Positions 42,482-51,214 of a stretch of DNA of 64,000 nt are shown piece after piece. The stretch comes from CAZSDU01 sp964429135. GTDB taxonomy: Bacteria; Bacteroidota; Bacteroidia; Bacteroidales; FEN-979. The notes under the pieces were generated by a model that saw nothing but the letters and a program-made list of their open reading frames with translations, was not told the DNA's origin and searched no databases. The position numbers and the translations under genes are program-made. The stretch's first letter is position 1. Each line of letters opens with the position of its first letter. The DNA lies in contig CAYSAU010000007.1 of assembly GCA_964429135.1 (NCBI GenBank), positions 91,397-155,396 on the forward strand. The letters run 5' to 3'.

Positions 42482-43096
42482 CTACTTCGACATATTTTTC
42501 ACAATGAGTTTTCCGATATTGTCGCCGGCCCGATCAAAGCAACTTCTCACTCTTTCTCCGGTATCGTAATCATAACCCATCATATTAACGCTTGGAATTT
42601 TATCATAGACTATTTCGGCCAGAACCTGATTCGGTGAAGCTGTTTCTACCAGGTCAACCACCAGGTTGATATAAGCAGGCTTGCTCACCCCAACACCACT
42701 TTGAAAACCTTGCTCAAGAAAAACAATTTTGAGCAACAAGGTGTATTTGGCATCTGAAGCTCCTTCTTTAGCTGTAATTCCCACATCTGAAATTTTCCCG
42801 TTAAAGTTTCTCTCAAAGGTCGGCTGAAACCTGTCTGTTTTATCGCTTGCCCACTTCCTGGCCCATTCATCACCGCTGCCTTGTTTTTTCTTATTCCGGT
42901 CGGCTATGCCATCCATAAGATAATCCTTCTCGTTTTTGAATTTTCCTACTGCCATTGAAGAATAGTCATAAGTAAGATTAAGGGTTGTTTGACCTTTTAA
43001 AACTTTGAAATCTCCATGTTTGATTTTTTGAGCATATAGGAAAGCAGCAGTTAGCGTAAAAATAACTGTCAATAATAAAATACTTATCTTTTTCAT
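42482..43096 (-). CDS. Secreted hypothetical protein
   Basis: A 204-residue protein with a cleavable signal peptide (MKKISILLLTVIFTLTAAF, then LYAQK). The mature part is charged and starts KHGDFKVLKGQTTLNLTYDY. It contains YNLTYDYSSMAVGKF-like strand features, a Lys-rich GIADRNKKKQGSGDEWARKW stretch and VNMMGYDYDTGERVRSCFDR near the end. I do not recognise the family with confidence; the alternating strands suggest a small periplasmic beta-protein. It has its own promoter (43135-43165) and terminator, so it is a single-gene unit. Confidence 0.8.
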   Translation of the reverse strand: MKKISILLLTVIFTLTAAFLYAQKIKHGDFKVLKGQTTLNLTYDYSSMAVGKFKNEKDYLMDGIADRNKKKQGSGDEWARKWASDKTDRFQPTFERNFNGKISDVGITAKEGASDAKYTLLLKIVFLEQGFQSGVGVSKPAYINLVVDLVETASPNQVLAEIVYDKIPSVNMMGYDYDTGERVRSCFDRAGDNIGKLIVKNMSK

Positions 43097-43134
43097 ATTC
43101 TCTGATTTTAGGTTAATGGATAAATTAATTTAGA

Positions 43135-43165
43135 CAAAATTACAATATGATGATAAAAAAGTCAA
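43135..43165 (-). promoter_or_regulatory. Promoter of the secreted hypothetical gene
   Basis: On the minus strand TTG (43163-43165), a 20-bp spacer and TAATTTTG (43135-43142, perfect TAnnTTTG) are followed by a ~30-nt leader to the ATG at 43096. It separates this gene from the biosynthetic cluster upstream. Confidence 0.65.
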
Positions 43166-43172
43166 GAAAAAA

Positions 43173-44489
43173 TCAGGGGTTCTTTTCCCGGTTATCAATG
43201 AATTTTACAGGTTTTCTACTGGCTTCAGGAAACTGTGATTTTTGAATAACAGATTCAGGTTCAAACCTGATCAGGGGTGCAACACGGAGTTTAGCCCTGA
43301 AGTGGTCTTTGATATTTTTTTCCATATCTTCGTCCTGAGCAGTGCATCCAATATGGATGAGGATTTCATCGGTACCTATTTCGTTCGTATAAACTTCAAC
43401 GATATAATTGCTTATGTAATCAATGTTATCGAGGATATCATAGAGTGCAGGAGGATATAAAGTTGTACCTTTATATTTTATCATCTGGTTTTTCCGGCCA
43501 ACAACTGGGCCGAGTCTCATGGTTGAACGGCCGCATTCACAGGGATCGGTATAATGTTGGCAAACATCTCCGGTTCTGAATCGGAGTAACGGCATTCCTT
43601 CCACTCCTATGGTAGTGATGGTCACCTCACCCAGTTCGCCTTCCCTGACTGGATTTCCCAGATCATCAAGAAATTCCACGATGATGAGTTCGGGATGGTG
43701 ATGACCACCGCATCCATGCTCACATTCTGTAAAGGTTGTTCCCATCTCGGTAGAAGCATAAGTGGAGAAAAGTTGTATGTCCCACTTTTCACGAATTTTT
43801 CTTCCGAGGGTATTCAGGGTGAGGTCGGTATTCCTCAAAGGTTCCCCGATACAAACGGCTTTTCTGATGCTGGATGATTTGAAGTCGAGTTGATGCTGTT
43901 CTGCATATTCTATAACTTTCAGGATAAAAGAAGGGACAGCAATGATGGCATTGGGTTTTACCCTTTGAATGGTATCCCATTGCAGTTCTGGGATTCCGTT
44001 GCCAACGCGTACGATCCCGGCACCGAGTTTCCTGATTCCCAGGAAATAGGCCAGTCCGGCCATGAACCGGCGGTCCATGGTAGTCATCAACTGATAGGTG
44101 TCGGTTGGACTGCCTCCGGCACAGGCAAAGGAAATTGCTTCATTATAGGCAAGGCGGTCGAGGTCTTTGTCGGTCATGGCAAAGGTGACCGGATCTCCCA
44201 GTGTCCCGGATGTAGTGATATAATCGATGACTTTTTCTCGGGGGACACAGAGAAAATCTTCATTCCTTTGCTGAAGATCTGCTTTTGTGGTCAGGGGTAG
44301 CTTGACGAGGTCATCAAGGGTTTGAATAGCGGAGATGTCAATATTATTTTCCTTGAATTTTTCATGGTAGAACCTTGAATTTGCATTCAGGTAACTAAGG
44401 AGTTTTGGTAGTTGCAGGTTCTGGAAGTGAATGATATCTTCCCTCGGAGATCGCTCGATTTCCGGATTGAAGTCATTGGAATTTACCAT
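43173..44489 (-). CDS. PaaK-like adenylate-forming enzyme
   Basis: A 438-residue member of the phenylacetate-CoA ligase group. The ATP-binding loop is DYITTSGTLGDPVTFAMTD, followed by FSTYASTEMGTTFTEC, a PLLRFRTGDVCQHY adenylate-binding region and CECGRSTMRLGPVVGRKNQM with clustered Cys. The C-terminal domain (~330-438) ends SQFPEASRKPVKFIDN. Such enzymes activate aryl or acyl carboxylates as AMP esters and pass them to CoA or an acyl carrier protein. An ACP is encoded upstream in the same cluster, suggesting it loads that ACP. The substrate cannot be read from the sequence. Confidence 0.9.
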   Translation of the reverse strand: MVNSNDFNPEIERSPREDIIHFQNLQLPKLLSYLNANSRFYHEKFKENNIDISAIQTLDDLVKLPLTTKADLQQRNEDFLCVPREKVIDYITTSGTLGDPVTFAMTDKDLDRLAYNEAISFACAGGSPTDTYQLMTTMDRRFMAGLAYFLGIRKLGAGIVRVGNGIPELQWDTIQRVKPNAIIAVPSFILKVIEYAEQHQLDFKSSSIRKAVCIGEPLRNTDLTLNTLGRKIREKWDIQLFSTYASTEMGTTFTECEHGCGGHHHPELIIVEFLDDLGNPVREGELGEVTITTIGVEGMPLLRFRTGDVCQHYTDPCECGRSTMRLGPVVGRKNQMIKYKGTTLYPPALYDILDNIDYISNYIVEVYTNEIGTDEILIHIGCTAQDEDMEKNIKDHFRAKLRVAPLIRFEPESVIQKSQFPEASRKPVKFIDNREKNP

Positions 44490-44510
44490 AACAAGGCGAG
44501 TAGATTGCGC

Positions 44511-45167
44511 TTAAAATTTTAATCCTATCAGGAACCGGATGGTATTATTTTCCATAAAACGGTCAGGGTTGGATGAATCGAAAGCGGTAAAATTGGCTTT
44601 TCCGAAATTATACTGGAAAGAAACCATCATGATGGAATAACGGATGTTCATGCTGATTTCATTCTGGGTGAAGTTGTGTCCCCATCCTTTGGAGTCCGTA
44701 TAAACAACATAGGCGTTTAATTTATAGGAGAAGTCGATCATCAATTTATCGATGGGGTTGATGGTGATCAGGGGCCCGAATTTTTGACCTCCGTAATAAT
44801 ACCAGTATTTGTATTCATTCTCAGTAACATTAGGTTTGGTAGTGTTGAAAGAAAATGTCATAAAGGTGGCATCAATTCCAGCCCTCAGAAATTTATTGGC
44901 AAAGGCAGGACCGATGTAAATAAGATAGCCAACATCCATTGCGGCACCGGTTTTTGCAGGAAGGAAGTAGGTCGGAGTGGGAATACCTCCGGAACTTGAA
45001 GGAACGGTCTGCCCGCTGGCATACAAACCTATTGGAATGACAGGGCCAAGACGCAGATAAAAACCACTGCGGATGTTATTAGTGCGCGAAAAGGATTGCT
45101 CCTGAGCCCAGGAATTACTAGTTATAAGCGCTATCAATGTGAGGGTAAAAATAATGTTCTTTTTCAT
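44511..45167 (-). CDS. Outer-membrane beta-barrel protein, unknown function
   Basis: A ~218-residue exported protein with a signal peptide (KKNIIFTLTLIALITSNSWA) and alternating aromatic-rich strands (GFYLRLGPVIPIGLYASG, FLRAGIDATFMTFSFNTT, YKYWYYYGGQKFGPLIT, RYSIMMVSFQYNFGKANF, ending in IRFLIGLKF). The ATG at 45167 is chosen over 45215 because it sits directly before the signal peptide and 18 bp after a -7 element, and because 45215 would overlap the sulfotransferase gene. It may be a small porin or a lipid-handling barrel for the cluster product; this is a guess from position. Confidence 0.8.
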   Translation of the reverse strand: MKKNIIFTLTLIALITSNSWAQEQSFSRTNNIRSGFYLRLGPVIPIGLYASGQTVPSSSGGIPTPTYFLPAKTGAAMDVGYLIYIGPAFANKFLRAGIDATFMTFSFNTTKPNVTENEYKYWYYYGGQKFGPLITINPIDKLMIDFSYKLNAYVVYTDSKGWGHNFTQNEISMNIRYSIMMVSFQYNFGKANFTAFDSSNPDRFMENNTIRFLIGLKF

Positions 45168-45185
45168 TTTTTTGACTTTAAAGAT

Positions 45186-45193
45186 CAAAGGTA
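45186..45193 (-). promoter_or_regulatory. -7 element before the beta-barrel gene
   Basis: TACCTTTG on the minus strand (perfect TAnnTTTG) lies in the 34-bp gap between the sulfotransferase stop (45202) and the beta-barrel ATG (45167). It supports the 45167 start and suggests an internal promoter in the cluster. No -33 TTG is seen. Confidence 0.4.
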
Positions 45194-45201
45194 TATAAAA
45201 A

Positions 45202-46284
45202 TCATGAATAGCCATATCTCTGAAAATGATGATGCATTTTTTTAAAAATATTTTCTTTTAATTCATCAGTGACCGTAAATGAATTCTTTTTATATCCTCT
45301 CCCATCATTGAGAAAGTGGATCACATTTTCCCGGAAAGCGTCGGAAAAGGTCATGTTGAACTGTCGATAAATCTTCTCCAGTGTCTGGATGGTTTCAGAT
45401 TCCAGTTCTTCAAAGCGAATGCAAAGGTGGCGGTCAGATGAAAGGGGCTGAAGATTTTTTTCAATGGTACACAGCAATTGATCAAAAACGTTAATCACTT
45501 CATCTGTCTCTGGGCGATGCTTTTTTTTGTTCAGACCGTTCTGCTGTTGAACAATATCCCACATGTGAATAGTGGAAGGGATAACCTGATAGGGGTGACG
45601 AATGATGTGAATGAACCTGGATTTTGGGAAAAGACTGGCAAGCACAGGAATCCGCATGGAGTTAAAAGGATTTTTGGAAACGATGGTTTTCCCGGTTTGA
45701 AAAGAGATTTTCTTATAAAAATGCAGTATTTTCTTTTCCCATGTTTTAATTTTTTGTTCTGGAGGAAGATAATGGGCATCATCCTGGAGGAAGTATTTAG
45801 ATGATTTAGGGAAAACAAGTCTTTCAAGTGGTGAACAATCGGTTATCCGGTATATGGCATATTCATCTTCCTGGGGTTCATCCATCCCCAGTCTGACATT
45901 ATCCATGGGACGGGTTTTGGAAATCATCCATTTCATGATGGGTTGATAATAGGGGTAGGAAACCAGAAAACTATCGGGAATTGCGACTTGGAAGAGGGTA
46001 GGGGCAGTAAGACGTGGGTCAAGACTGAGCAATTGATGGAGAAAAGTGGAACCGGTACGCCAATGGCCTACGATAAAAATGGGGTCTTCCGGAAGGCTGT
46101 ATTTTTTTAGGATCTGATGGTAACGAATTTCTTCAATGATCGCGAAAAAAGAGGACCAGAGCGCACTTTGGGTTAGAAAAAACACACGGGCAATCGTTCT
46201 TGGAGTTAAGTTGAGCTTATTTCTGTATAAAAGCCTGAAAAGTCTGGGAATACCAATTCCTGCAGTAAGATATGAATGCTTCAA
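45202..46284 (-). CDS. Sulfotransferase family protein
   Basis: A 360-residue PAPS-dependent sulfotransferase-like protein. The 5'-phosphosulfate loop is FIVGHWRTGSTFLHQLLSLD, the 3'-phosphate motif is FIHIIRHPYQVIPSTIHMWD, and the sequence between them (ISKTRPMDNVRLGMDEPQED, EKKILHFYKKISFQTGKTIVSKNPF) follows Sulfotransfer_3 proteins. It would transfer sulfate from PAPS to a hydroxyl or amine. It lies 6 bp after the ACP gene, which points to a sulfated lipid or metabolite product of this cluster. Confidence 0.85.
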   Translation of the reverse strand: MKHSYLTAGIGIPRLFRLLYRNKLNLTPRTIARVFFLTQSALWSSFFAIIEEIRYHQILKKYSLPEDPIFIVGHWRTGSTFLHQLLSLDPRLTAPTLFQVAIPDSFLVSYPYYQPIMKWMISKTRPMDNVRLGMDEPQEDEYAIYRITDCSPLERLVFPKSSKYFLQDDAHYLPPEQKIKTWEKKILHFYKKISFQTGKTIVSKNPFNSMRIPVLASLFPKSRFIHIIRHPYQVIPSTIHMWDIVQQQNGLNKKKHRPETDEVINVFDQLLCTIEKNLQPLSSDRHLCIRFEELESETIQTLEKIYRQFNMTFSDAFRENVIHFLNDGRGYKKNSFTVTDELKENIFKKMHHHFQRYGYS

Positions 46285-46290
46285 TGGAGA

Positions 46291-46581
46291 TTAATCTAAA
46301 TGGGGTTTTTCTTGCTCAGCAGTGATAAATTCGGCAATACTGTTAATGGAACGTATGATATTTCTGGCCAGGTTCTGGTCACCAATGCGTACATTGTATT
46401 TCCTCTGGACGGCCATAATAATTTCAAGTGCATCCACCGAATCAAGGGTGAGGGCGTTTTCGCCTCCAAAGAGTGGCTTTTCTTCATCGATATCCTCTGG
46501 ATTTATATCCTGAATACTTAAGGTATCCATTATCAACTCTTTGATCTCGTGTTTCAAATCTTCTGATGCTACTGTTGTCAT
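46291..46581 (-). CDS. Acyl carrier protein
   Basis: A 96-residue acyl carrier protein. The 4'-phosphopantetheine attachment Ser-48 lies in LTLDSVDALEIIMAV, preceded by ELIMDTLSIQDINPEDI and an acidic helix II. It is longer than housekeeping AcpP and has a basic C-terminus (RKYNVRIGDQNLARNIIRSI), features of specialised secondary-metabolism ACPs. It overlaps the BtrH-like gene by 4 bp, indicating close functional coupling. It would carry the acyl chain made or used by this cluster. Confidence 0.92.
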   Translation of the reverse strand: MTTVASEDLKHEIKELIMDTLSIQDINPEDIDEEKPLFGGENALTLDSVDALEIIMAVQRKYNVRIGDQNLARNIIRSINSIAEFITAEQEKPHLD

Positions 46582-47585
46582 AAGATGGTTTTATTAAGCC
46601 GGATGAAGAAATTTTCTTCCGCGTCAGCACGTTCAGCAATCATATCACTAAGCTGTTTCAGTTTTTCGGGACCTAGATCGCGATTTTTTCCAATTCTTGC
46701 TGCAAATAATGAAATTTCACGCCAAGCATCACCAATGAGCATAAGTTCTTTTGATCGTTCTTTAAGTTCCGGAAGTTGTATGATATCTGCAGCCTGCTGA
46801 AGGAAGGTGGCATACATAAAACGGAAGCCGGCACCACCTGTACCTTGGTCTTCCAGCAGGATATTAATCTTCATGATTTCGTGGGAAAGGTGCTCAGTAT
46901 CACGTGCAAATCCCGGCCAATCCACCACTTTTTTAGAAAACATACGGATTCCTTTTACGCCGATAAAAGGCAGGGGTATTTTCAGCATGTTAAAGCAGGC
47001 TTTTTTAATTCCTTTCCGGATGGCTTTTTCGTAGTCGATATGGGCAGGGACATTTGAGGTACAGAATAGAAATCCCCTGGGCGACATACTGCCGCCTGCA
47101 AACCGGCCATTGATCAGGGATTTTTCAGCCAGAATAACCGGTTCAGGAAAATAGCTGTCGCTGATCAGGTAATTTTCTCCTTCTTTGCCGATTACCACCA
47201 TGAAGTGGACATTGATGTGTACCCTTTCCCAGGAAGGAACATAGTCAAGATAGAAAAAGTCAACCTGGCAGGCGGCCGGTATATTTTTTTTCAGCAATTC
47301 ATCCAGCTTTTTCTGTCCGTTTTGAATATCTTTAAAACTGAAAGTGTCAAATCTTACACCCAGGCGTTTTTCCAGGTTAGTACGCATCTGGCCTGGTTTA
47401 TTCCGGACGATAAAGGTTGGAAAGGCAAAAGATTTCATTTTATGGAAATACCCGAAAAAAATCCCGCTGGATATGCCAAATACAAGGGGTTCGGTTATTT
47501 CCATTCCGGCATGGTTAAGCAGGGAAGTGATGGTTCCTGATTCGCAATGCGCAGCCATTTTATGATTAAAACGATCAATTCTCAT
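46578..47585 (-). CDS. BtrH-like acyltransferase (BtrH N-terminal / DUF4872)
   Basis: A 335-residue protein. The N-terminal domain has HCESGTITSLLNHAG with Cys-14 in the nucleophile position, GISSGIFFGYF and the HINVHFMVVIGKEG/ISDSYFPEP His and Asp, the Cys-His-Asp set of BtrH-type transferases, which move an acyl group from an ACP to an amine in butirosin synthesis. The C-terminal half (~190-335) is helical and matches the domain usually paired with it. It overlaps the ACP gene by 4 bp and the HTH gene by 11 bp. It probably uses the neighbouring ACP as donor; the acceptor is unknown. Confidence 0.85.
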   Translation of the reverse strand: MRIDRFNHKMAAHCESGTITSLLNHAGMEITEPLVFGISSGIFFGYFHKMKSFAFPTFIVRNKPGQMRTNLEKRLGVRFDTFSFKDIQNGQKKLDELLKKNIPAACQVDFFYLDYVPSWERVHINVHFMVVIGKEGENYLISDSYFPEPVILAEKSLINGRFAGGSMSPRGFLFCTSNVPAHIDYEKAIRKGIKKACFNMLKIPLPFIGVKGIRMFSKKVVDWPGFARDTEHLSHEIMKINILLEDQGTGGAGFRFMYATFLQQAADIIQLPELKERSKELMLIGDAWREISLFAARIGKNRDLGPEKLKQLSDMIAERADAEENFFIRLNKTIL

Positions 47586-48027
47586 TTTCAGGATTTTCAG
47601 TTTTCAGGGATCCCAGTTTTTTAAGCTCCTCTGTAGTTACATTGAATACCGTGGCATAGCGGTCCAAAACCGGTGCTTTGATAATTCCGAAATTTCGGGT
47701 CTTCAAATGACGTTTGACGGTCCATTTGCACAACCTAACCCTGGAAGCCAACTCGGAGAGGGTCAGGTCTTCCAGGATCATATAATAATGAATGGGACTG
47801 ATTTCACCTGATTGTACTCTTTTCAGCAAAGATGCTTCCAGATTTTTACGTTTGAAAAAGAAATCATCGAGGTAATTGGCCGAGATATAGGAACCAGTTT
47901 GCATCGGACCATATTGACCATCTTCTTTTTCCACGTAAAGGATCATTTGTTGTTCCGGGCAATCAGCAATTCCATCTTTTTCTTTCATGGTCAAACGGGT
48001 TAGAAATTCCTCATTTTCGCTTTGCAA
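47575..48027 (-). CDS. Small helix-turn-helix protein
   Basis: A 150-residue protein with a C-terminal HTH-like segment (LTLSELASRVRLCKWTVKRH, followed by LKTRNFGIIKAPVLDRYATV) and an N-terminal region with GIADCPEQQMILYVEKEDGQ. It resembles small hypothetical proteins that accompany BtrH genes in Bacteroidota clusters; a DNA-binding or scaffold role is possible. The ATG at 48027 overlaps the permease gene by 17 bp; an in-frame ATG at 47988 would remove the overlap and cannot be excluded. I cannot assign a regulator family. Confidence 0.75.
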   Translation of the reverse strand: MQSENEEFLTRLTMKEKDGIADCPEQQMILYVEKEDGQYGPMQTGSYISANYLDDFFFKRKNLEASLLKRVQSGEISPIHYYMILEDLTLSELASRVRLCKWTVKRHLKTRNFGIIKAPVLDRYATVFNVTTEELKKLGSLKTENPENEN

Positions 48028-49198
48028 AAATAAGCATGCTGATCATCATTGCCAAACCAAAAAATGAAAGCAGCAGTAGTAAATTCATGAGGATATCAGC
48101 AAGCTGTCCTTCACGGATGAACAGGGTAATGTAAATGTCTATCCCCCAGCGCATGGGCGATACCTGACTGATCCATTGGATGGCCTGAGGCATGACATGA
48201 ATGGGTAAAAAGGTGCCGCTGATAGTACCCAGCAATACAACCATAACTGAACCAAACATAGCAGCCTGGTTATGGGTGGTGGAGAAAGACCCGACGAGGA
48301 CACCAAAACCAATGGCGGCAAGAGCTGCACAAATCGTCGCAACAATGATACCAAAATAATGCTGTCCTATCTCGAGGGCTGGCAATCCGAAAAAAGTCGG
48401 AAAAATCCATAATCCTACCGCCATCATCATCAGGAATTGGATCAGGCAAACCATCAGATAAACGATAACTTTTGCAGAAATAAGTAATGAAAATGGCACA
48501 GGAAGAGTGCCGAGCCGTTGAAAAGTCCCTTCATTTTTTTCATTGATCATACTTCCGCTAAGCGGAATCACGATAAAGAACATGGCAAAAAGGATAAATC
48601 CGGGGACATTGTTCTGAATTGGGCTGGGGTTAAGCCCCGATTTGGAATGTAAAGCAACAGATGTTTTTATGGCAGGAAGTTTTTTCATCCCGTCCATCAT
48701 CATCTCTTTGGCCATTTGCCTGTCATTTCCGCTTAGGATGAGCAAAAAATTTTCCATCGCCGACTGGCTTTGGGATGCCCGTATGAAATAATTCAGAGAC
48801 TGTACCAGACTGTTTTTGTAAGCAGGTTGAAGGGCGGGGTCGACCCATATTGTTACTGCTGAATCATGGGGATATAGAATCAATCCCAGTGTATGCTTGC
48901 CATTGGCAATCAGGATTCTGACTGTATCCTCTTTTGATAAGGCATCTTTATTTAATATGCTTATGGTAAAAAAACCGGATTGCTGAATGTTGGTCAGGAT
49001 TGTCTTTGAGAGGTCGGTACTGGATTGATCCAACACGAGTAGAGAAGCTTGCGTAAGCTGATTTTTAATGGCTTTCTCTTGGGCCAGCGTGACCACCATG
49101 ATCAACAGTACAGGCATGATAAATAAAATGGCCAGACCTGGTAAATCACGGCAAAGCAACAATATCTCTTTTTTAATTGTGGCGATTGTTTTAAGCAT
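48011..49198 (-). CDS. ABC-2 type transporter permease
   Basis: A 395-residue permease with one N-terminal helix, a large extracytoplasmic domain (~40-175) and five C-terminal helices. NNVPGFILFAMFFIVIPLSG, SMINEKNEGTFQRLGTLPVP (the coupling region) and HNQAAMFGSVMVVLLGTISG are ABC-2 landmarks. It would export a lipid-like or hydrophobic product across the inner membrane. No ATPase subunit is present in the cluster, so it must use one encoded elsewhere. It begins 3 bp after the O-methyltransferase stop. Confidence 0.9.
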   Translation of the reverse strand: MLKTIATIKKEILLLCRDLPGLAILFIMPVLLIMVVTLAQEKAIKNQLTQASLLVLDQSSTDLSKTILTNIQQSGFFTISILNKDALSKEDTVRILIANGKHTLGLILYPHDSAVTIWVDPALQPAYKNSLVQSLNYFIRASQSQSAMENFLLILSGNDRQMAKEMMMDGMKKLPAIKTSVALHSKSGLNPSPIQNNVPGFILFAMFFIVIPLSGSMINEKNEGTFQRLGTLPVPFSLLISAKVIVYLMVCLIQFLMMMAVGLWIFPTFFGLPALEIGQHYFGIIVATICAALAAIGFGVLVGSFSTTHNQAAMFGSVMVVLLGTISGTFLPIHVMPQAIQWISQVSPMRWGIDIYITLFIREGQLADILMNLLLLLSFFGLAMMISMLIFAKRK

Positions 49199-49201
49199 AT
49201 T

Positions 49202-50305
49202 CTATGCTTTACGGGATGCGATCAGCACTTTTAATGGACCGATGGTCTGTGTAATTTTTTCAAGGTATAAACCGGAATGATCAAGCAGGGAAATAAACTC
49301 TTCACGGGTTCTTTCTTTCCCTCCTGACATTATCCCCAGCATCTGTATATCGAGCAGTTTTGAAATCGATGGTAAGTTATTATCAGGAACGACCATATCG
49401 ATGATAAAGATTTTTGCTGAAGCAGGCATAGTTTTTTTAATATTCTCCAGGATTTTCCGACATTTTTCATCATTCCAGTTGTGCAGAATATTTTTCAGTA
49501 TATATATGTCAGCAGCAAGGTCAATGTTTTCAAAGAAACTGCCAGGGATGATGGTCGTACGCGAATCAACGCCATAGGTTTTCAGCATAGTCATAGATTT
49601 CACGAGCGCTTCGGGCAGGTCAAAGAGTAGGCCAGACAGATGAGGGTTCTGAAGTAAAATTTGCGACAACAGATAGCCTTCACCGCCTCCAATATCGGCA
49701 ATGATGTTGGAGGTTGAAAAATCACATGCCTTCAGGACCAGGGGTAATCCCATATCGGATAAATTCGACATGGATTTATCAAAAAATTCATATTCTTTCG
49801 GATGTTCGCTGAGATATTCATAAATCGGTTTACCATGAGTGTATGCGAAAGCGTCCTCACCGGTTTTCACAGCATGAAAAAGATTACCCATGGCCGTCCA
49901 GTTTACCTGGCCAAGGTGGTGAATGATGGTATAACGTAATGAACCAGGTCCATCCAGCAGGGCTAATGCCACCCTGTTTAAAGCAAAAATCTTGTTTTTT
50001 CTTTCCCTGAAGATGCCATGGCTGGCTAGGGAACGCATGACCCGGTAAAGAGAGGGAGTATGTACCTCGGCTTCTGAGGCCAGATATTCAATGGACTTCG
50101 GCCCCGACCTTAACATTTCTGCTATATTCAGCGTTGCTGCAACATGAAGGGGTGGAAGTAACCAGAAATATTGAAATTGCTCATAGAGCACTACGTTTCC
50201 AGGGAACATTTTTTTATTCAGCATCAGCAAAGCAGTACGGAAGACATTGATCAGGTTGACCAGCCAGACAGGAGGGAGGAAAGAATGCTGAACGTTATTT
50301 TTCAT
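49202..50305 (-). CDS. O-methyltransferase (plant-type/hydroxyindole family)
   Basis: A 367-residue SAM-dependent O-methyltransferase with the typical two-domain layout. The N-terminal winged-helix dimerisation domain shows ATLNIAEMLRSGPKSIEYLA and SLYRVMRSLASHGIF. The catalytic domain has IIADIGGGEGYLLSQILLQN (SAM motif I), GLLFDLPEALVK, IPGSFFENIDLAADIYILKN and HNWNDEKCRKIL (catalytic His) with KIFIIDMVVPDN. It would methylate a phenolic or carboxyl hydroxyl of the cluster product. It lies 11 bp after the disrupted acyltransferase. Confidence 0.9.
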   Translation of the reverse strand: MKNNVQHSFLPPVWLVNLINVFRTALLMLNKKMFPGNVVLYEQFQYFWLLPPLHVAATLNIAEMLRSGPKSIEYLASEAEVHTPSLYRVMRSLASHGIFRERKNKIFALNRVALALLDGPGSLRYTIIHHLGQVNWTAMGNLFHAVKTGEDAFAYTHGKPIYEYLSEHPKEYEFFDKSMSNLSDMGLPLVLKACDFSTSNIIADIGGGEGYLLSQILLQNPHLSGLLFDLPEALVKSMTMLKTYGVDSRTTIIPGSFFENIDLAADIYILKNILHNWNDEKCRKILENIKKTMPASAKIFIIDMVVPDNNLPSISKLLDIQMLGIMSGGKERTREEFISLLDHSGLYLEKITQTIGPLKVLIASRKA

Positions 50306-50316
50306 GGATGGAAATT

Positions 50317-51191
50317 TTATGGAGTATGATCAGGAGGTTTGTTAAATTTCCAGCGTTTATGTGACCAGAGGTAATAGGCTGGAGCAGTATGAATATTCTT
50401 TTCCAGTTCCCTGAAATATTTTTCAGTTAATGACTGTCCAGCAGAAAGCGTAAGGGTATCATCTTTCAGGGGAATAAATTCAACGGTATAATGCCCACGT
50501 TTAACCTTGAGGATTTTTGCGTAAACCACCACTCCTTTCATTATGTTATGGATATTTTCCAAGCCACGAAAGCAGGTGATAGGTTGGTTCATAAATTGAA
50601 TCCATTTTGCTTTTTTTCCCATTCCGGTCTTTGGTCAGCGACCATCAGAACGGTTAAGGTTTTTTCAATCGATTGGGATATCACTTCTTTGTAGATTCCC
50701 GGGTAAGTCATCAAATGCATTCCGTACTTCTCCCTTGAACGGATCATACTTTCATCAAAGAACCTGTTACTCTGTGGCTTATAAACAGCATAAACGGGTT
50801 TTGAGGTGATGAATGGAAGGGTACATAACCATTCCCAGTTGGCATAATGTCCGGTAAGGATAAGGATGTTTTTACCCGAAGTCCTATATTGATTCAGCAC
50901 TTCAGCATTGAGGTAGACAAAACGTTTTTTAAACATTTTCTCATTCAATCGTTCGATCGCGCCGCTTTCCACAAAATAGTCTGATAGATGGCGATAGAAT
51001 TCCTTTTCGGTTGACCTGATCTTTTCCTTATCAAAATCAGGGAATGACCGGGCAATGTTCTCATGCACCACTTCCCTGCGGTACCTGATGACATAATAGG
51101 TAATCAGAAATATACCGTTGGCAATGAAATAATAAGCCGGGATAGGGAGTATTTTCAGGAAGAAAAATGCAGCCGCGATTAAGAATTTCAT
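50317..51191 (-). pseudogene. Lysophospholipid/lipid A-type acyltransferase with a -1 frame change
   Basis: The reading frame starts at 51191 and runs 200 residues: a signal/anchor helix, ENIARSFPDFDKEKI, and the acyltransferase motif ILTGHYANWEW (HX4E). It then hits TGA at 50589. The rest of the protein continues in the -1 frame to 50317 (KAKWIQFMNQPITCFRGLEN onward, with VVVYAKILKVKRGHYTVEF). Joined at the A7 run (50611-50617) the product is ~295 residues, the normal LpxL-family length. Either one A is missing (mutation or assembly error) or translation slips at the perfect A AAA AAG heptamer. The 200-residue product keeps the catalytic motif but lacks the C-terminal half. Confidence 0.8.
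50610..50617 (-). other. A7G slippery sequence at the frame junction
   Basis: In the zero frame of the upstream segment the codons read GAA AAA AAG, so the heptamer A AAA AAG (50616 to 50610) has the exact phase of the classical -1 slippery site used in dnaX. A -1 slip joins EWEKK to AKWIQFMNQ. No clear stimulatory stem is seen 5-9 nt downstream, so a simple indel in a homopolymer remains just as likely. Confidence 0.55.
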
Positions 51192-51214
51192 TGTTCAAAA
51201 TTAATAATTATTCT

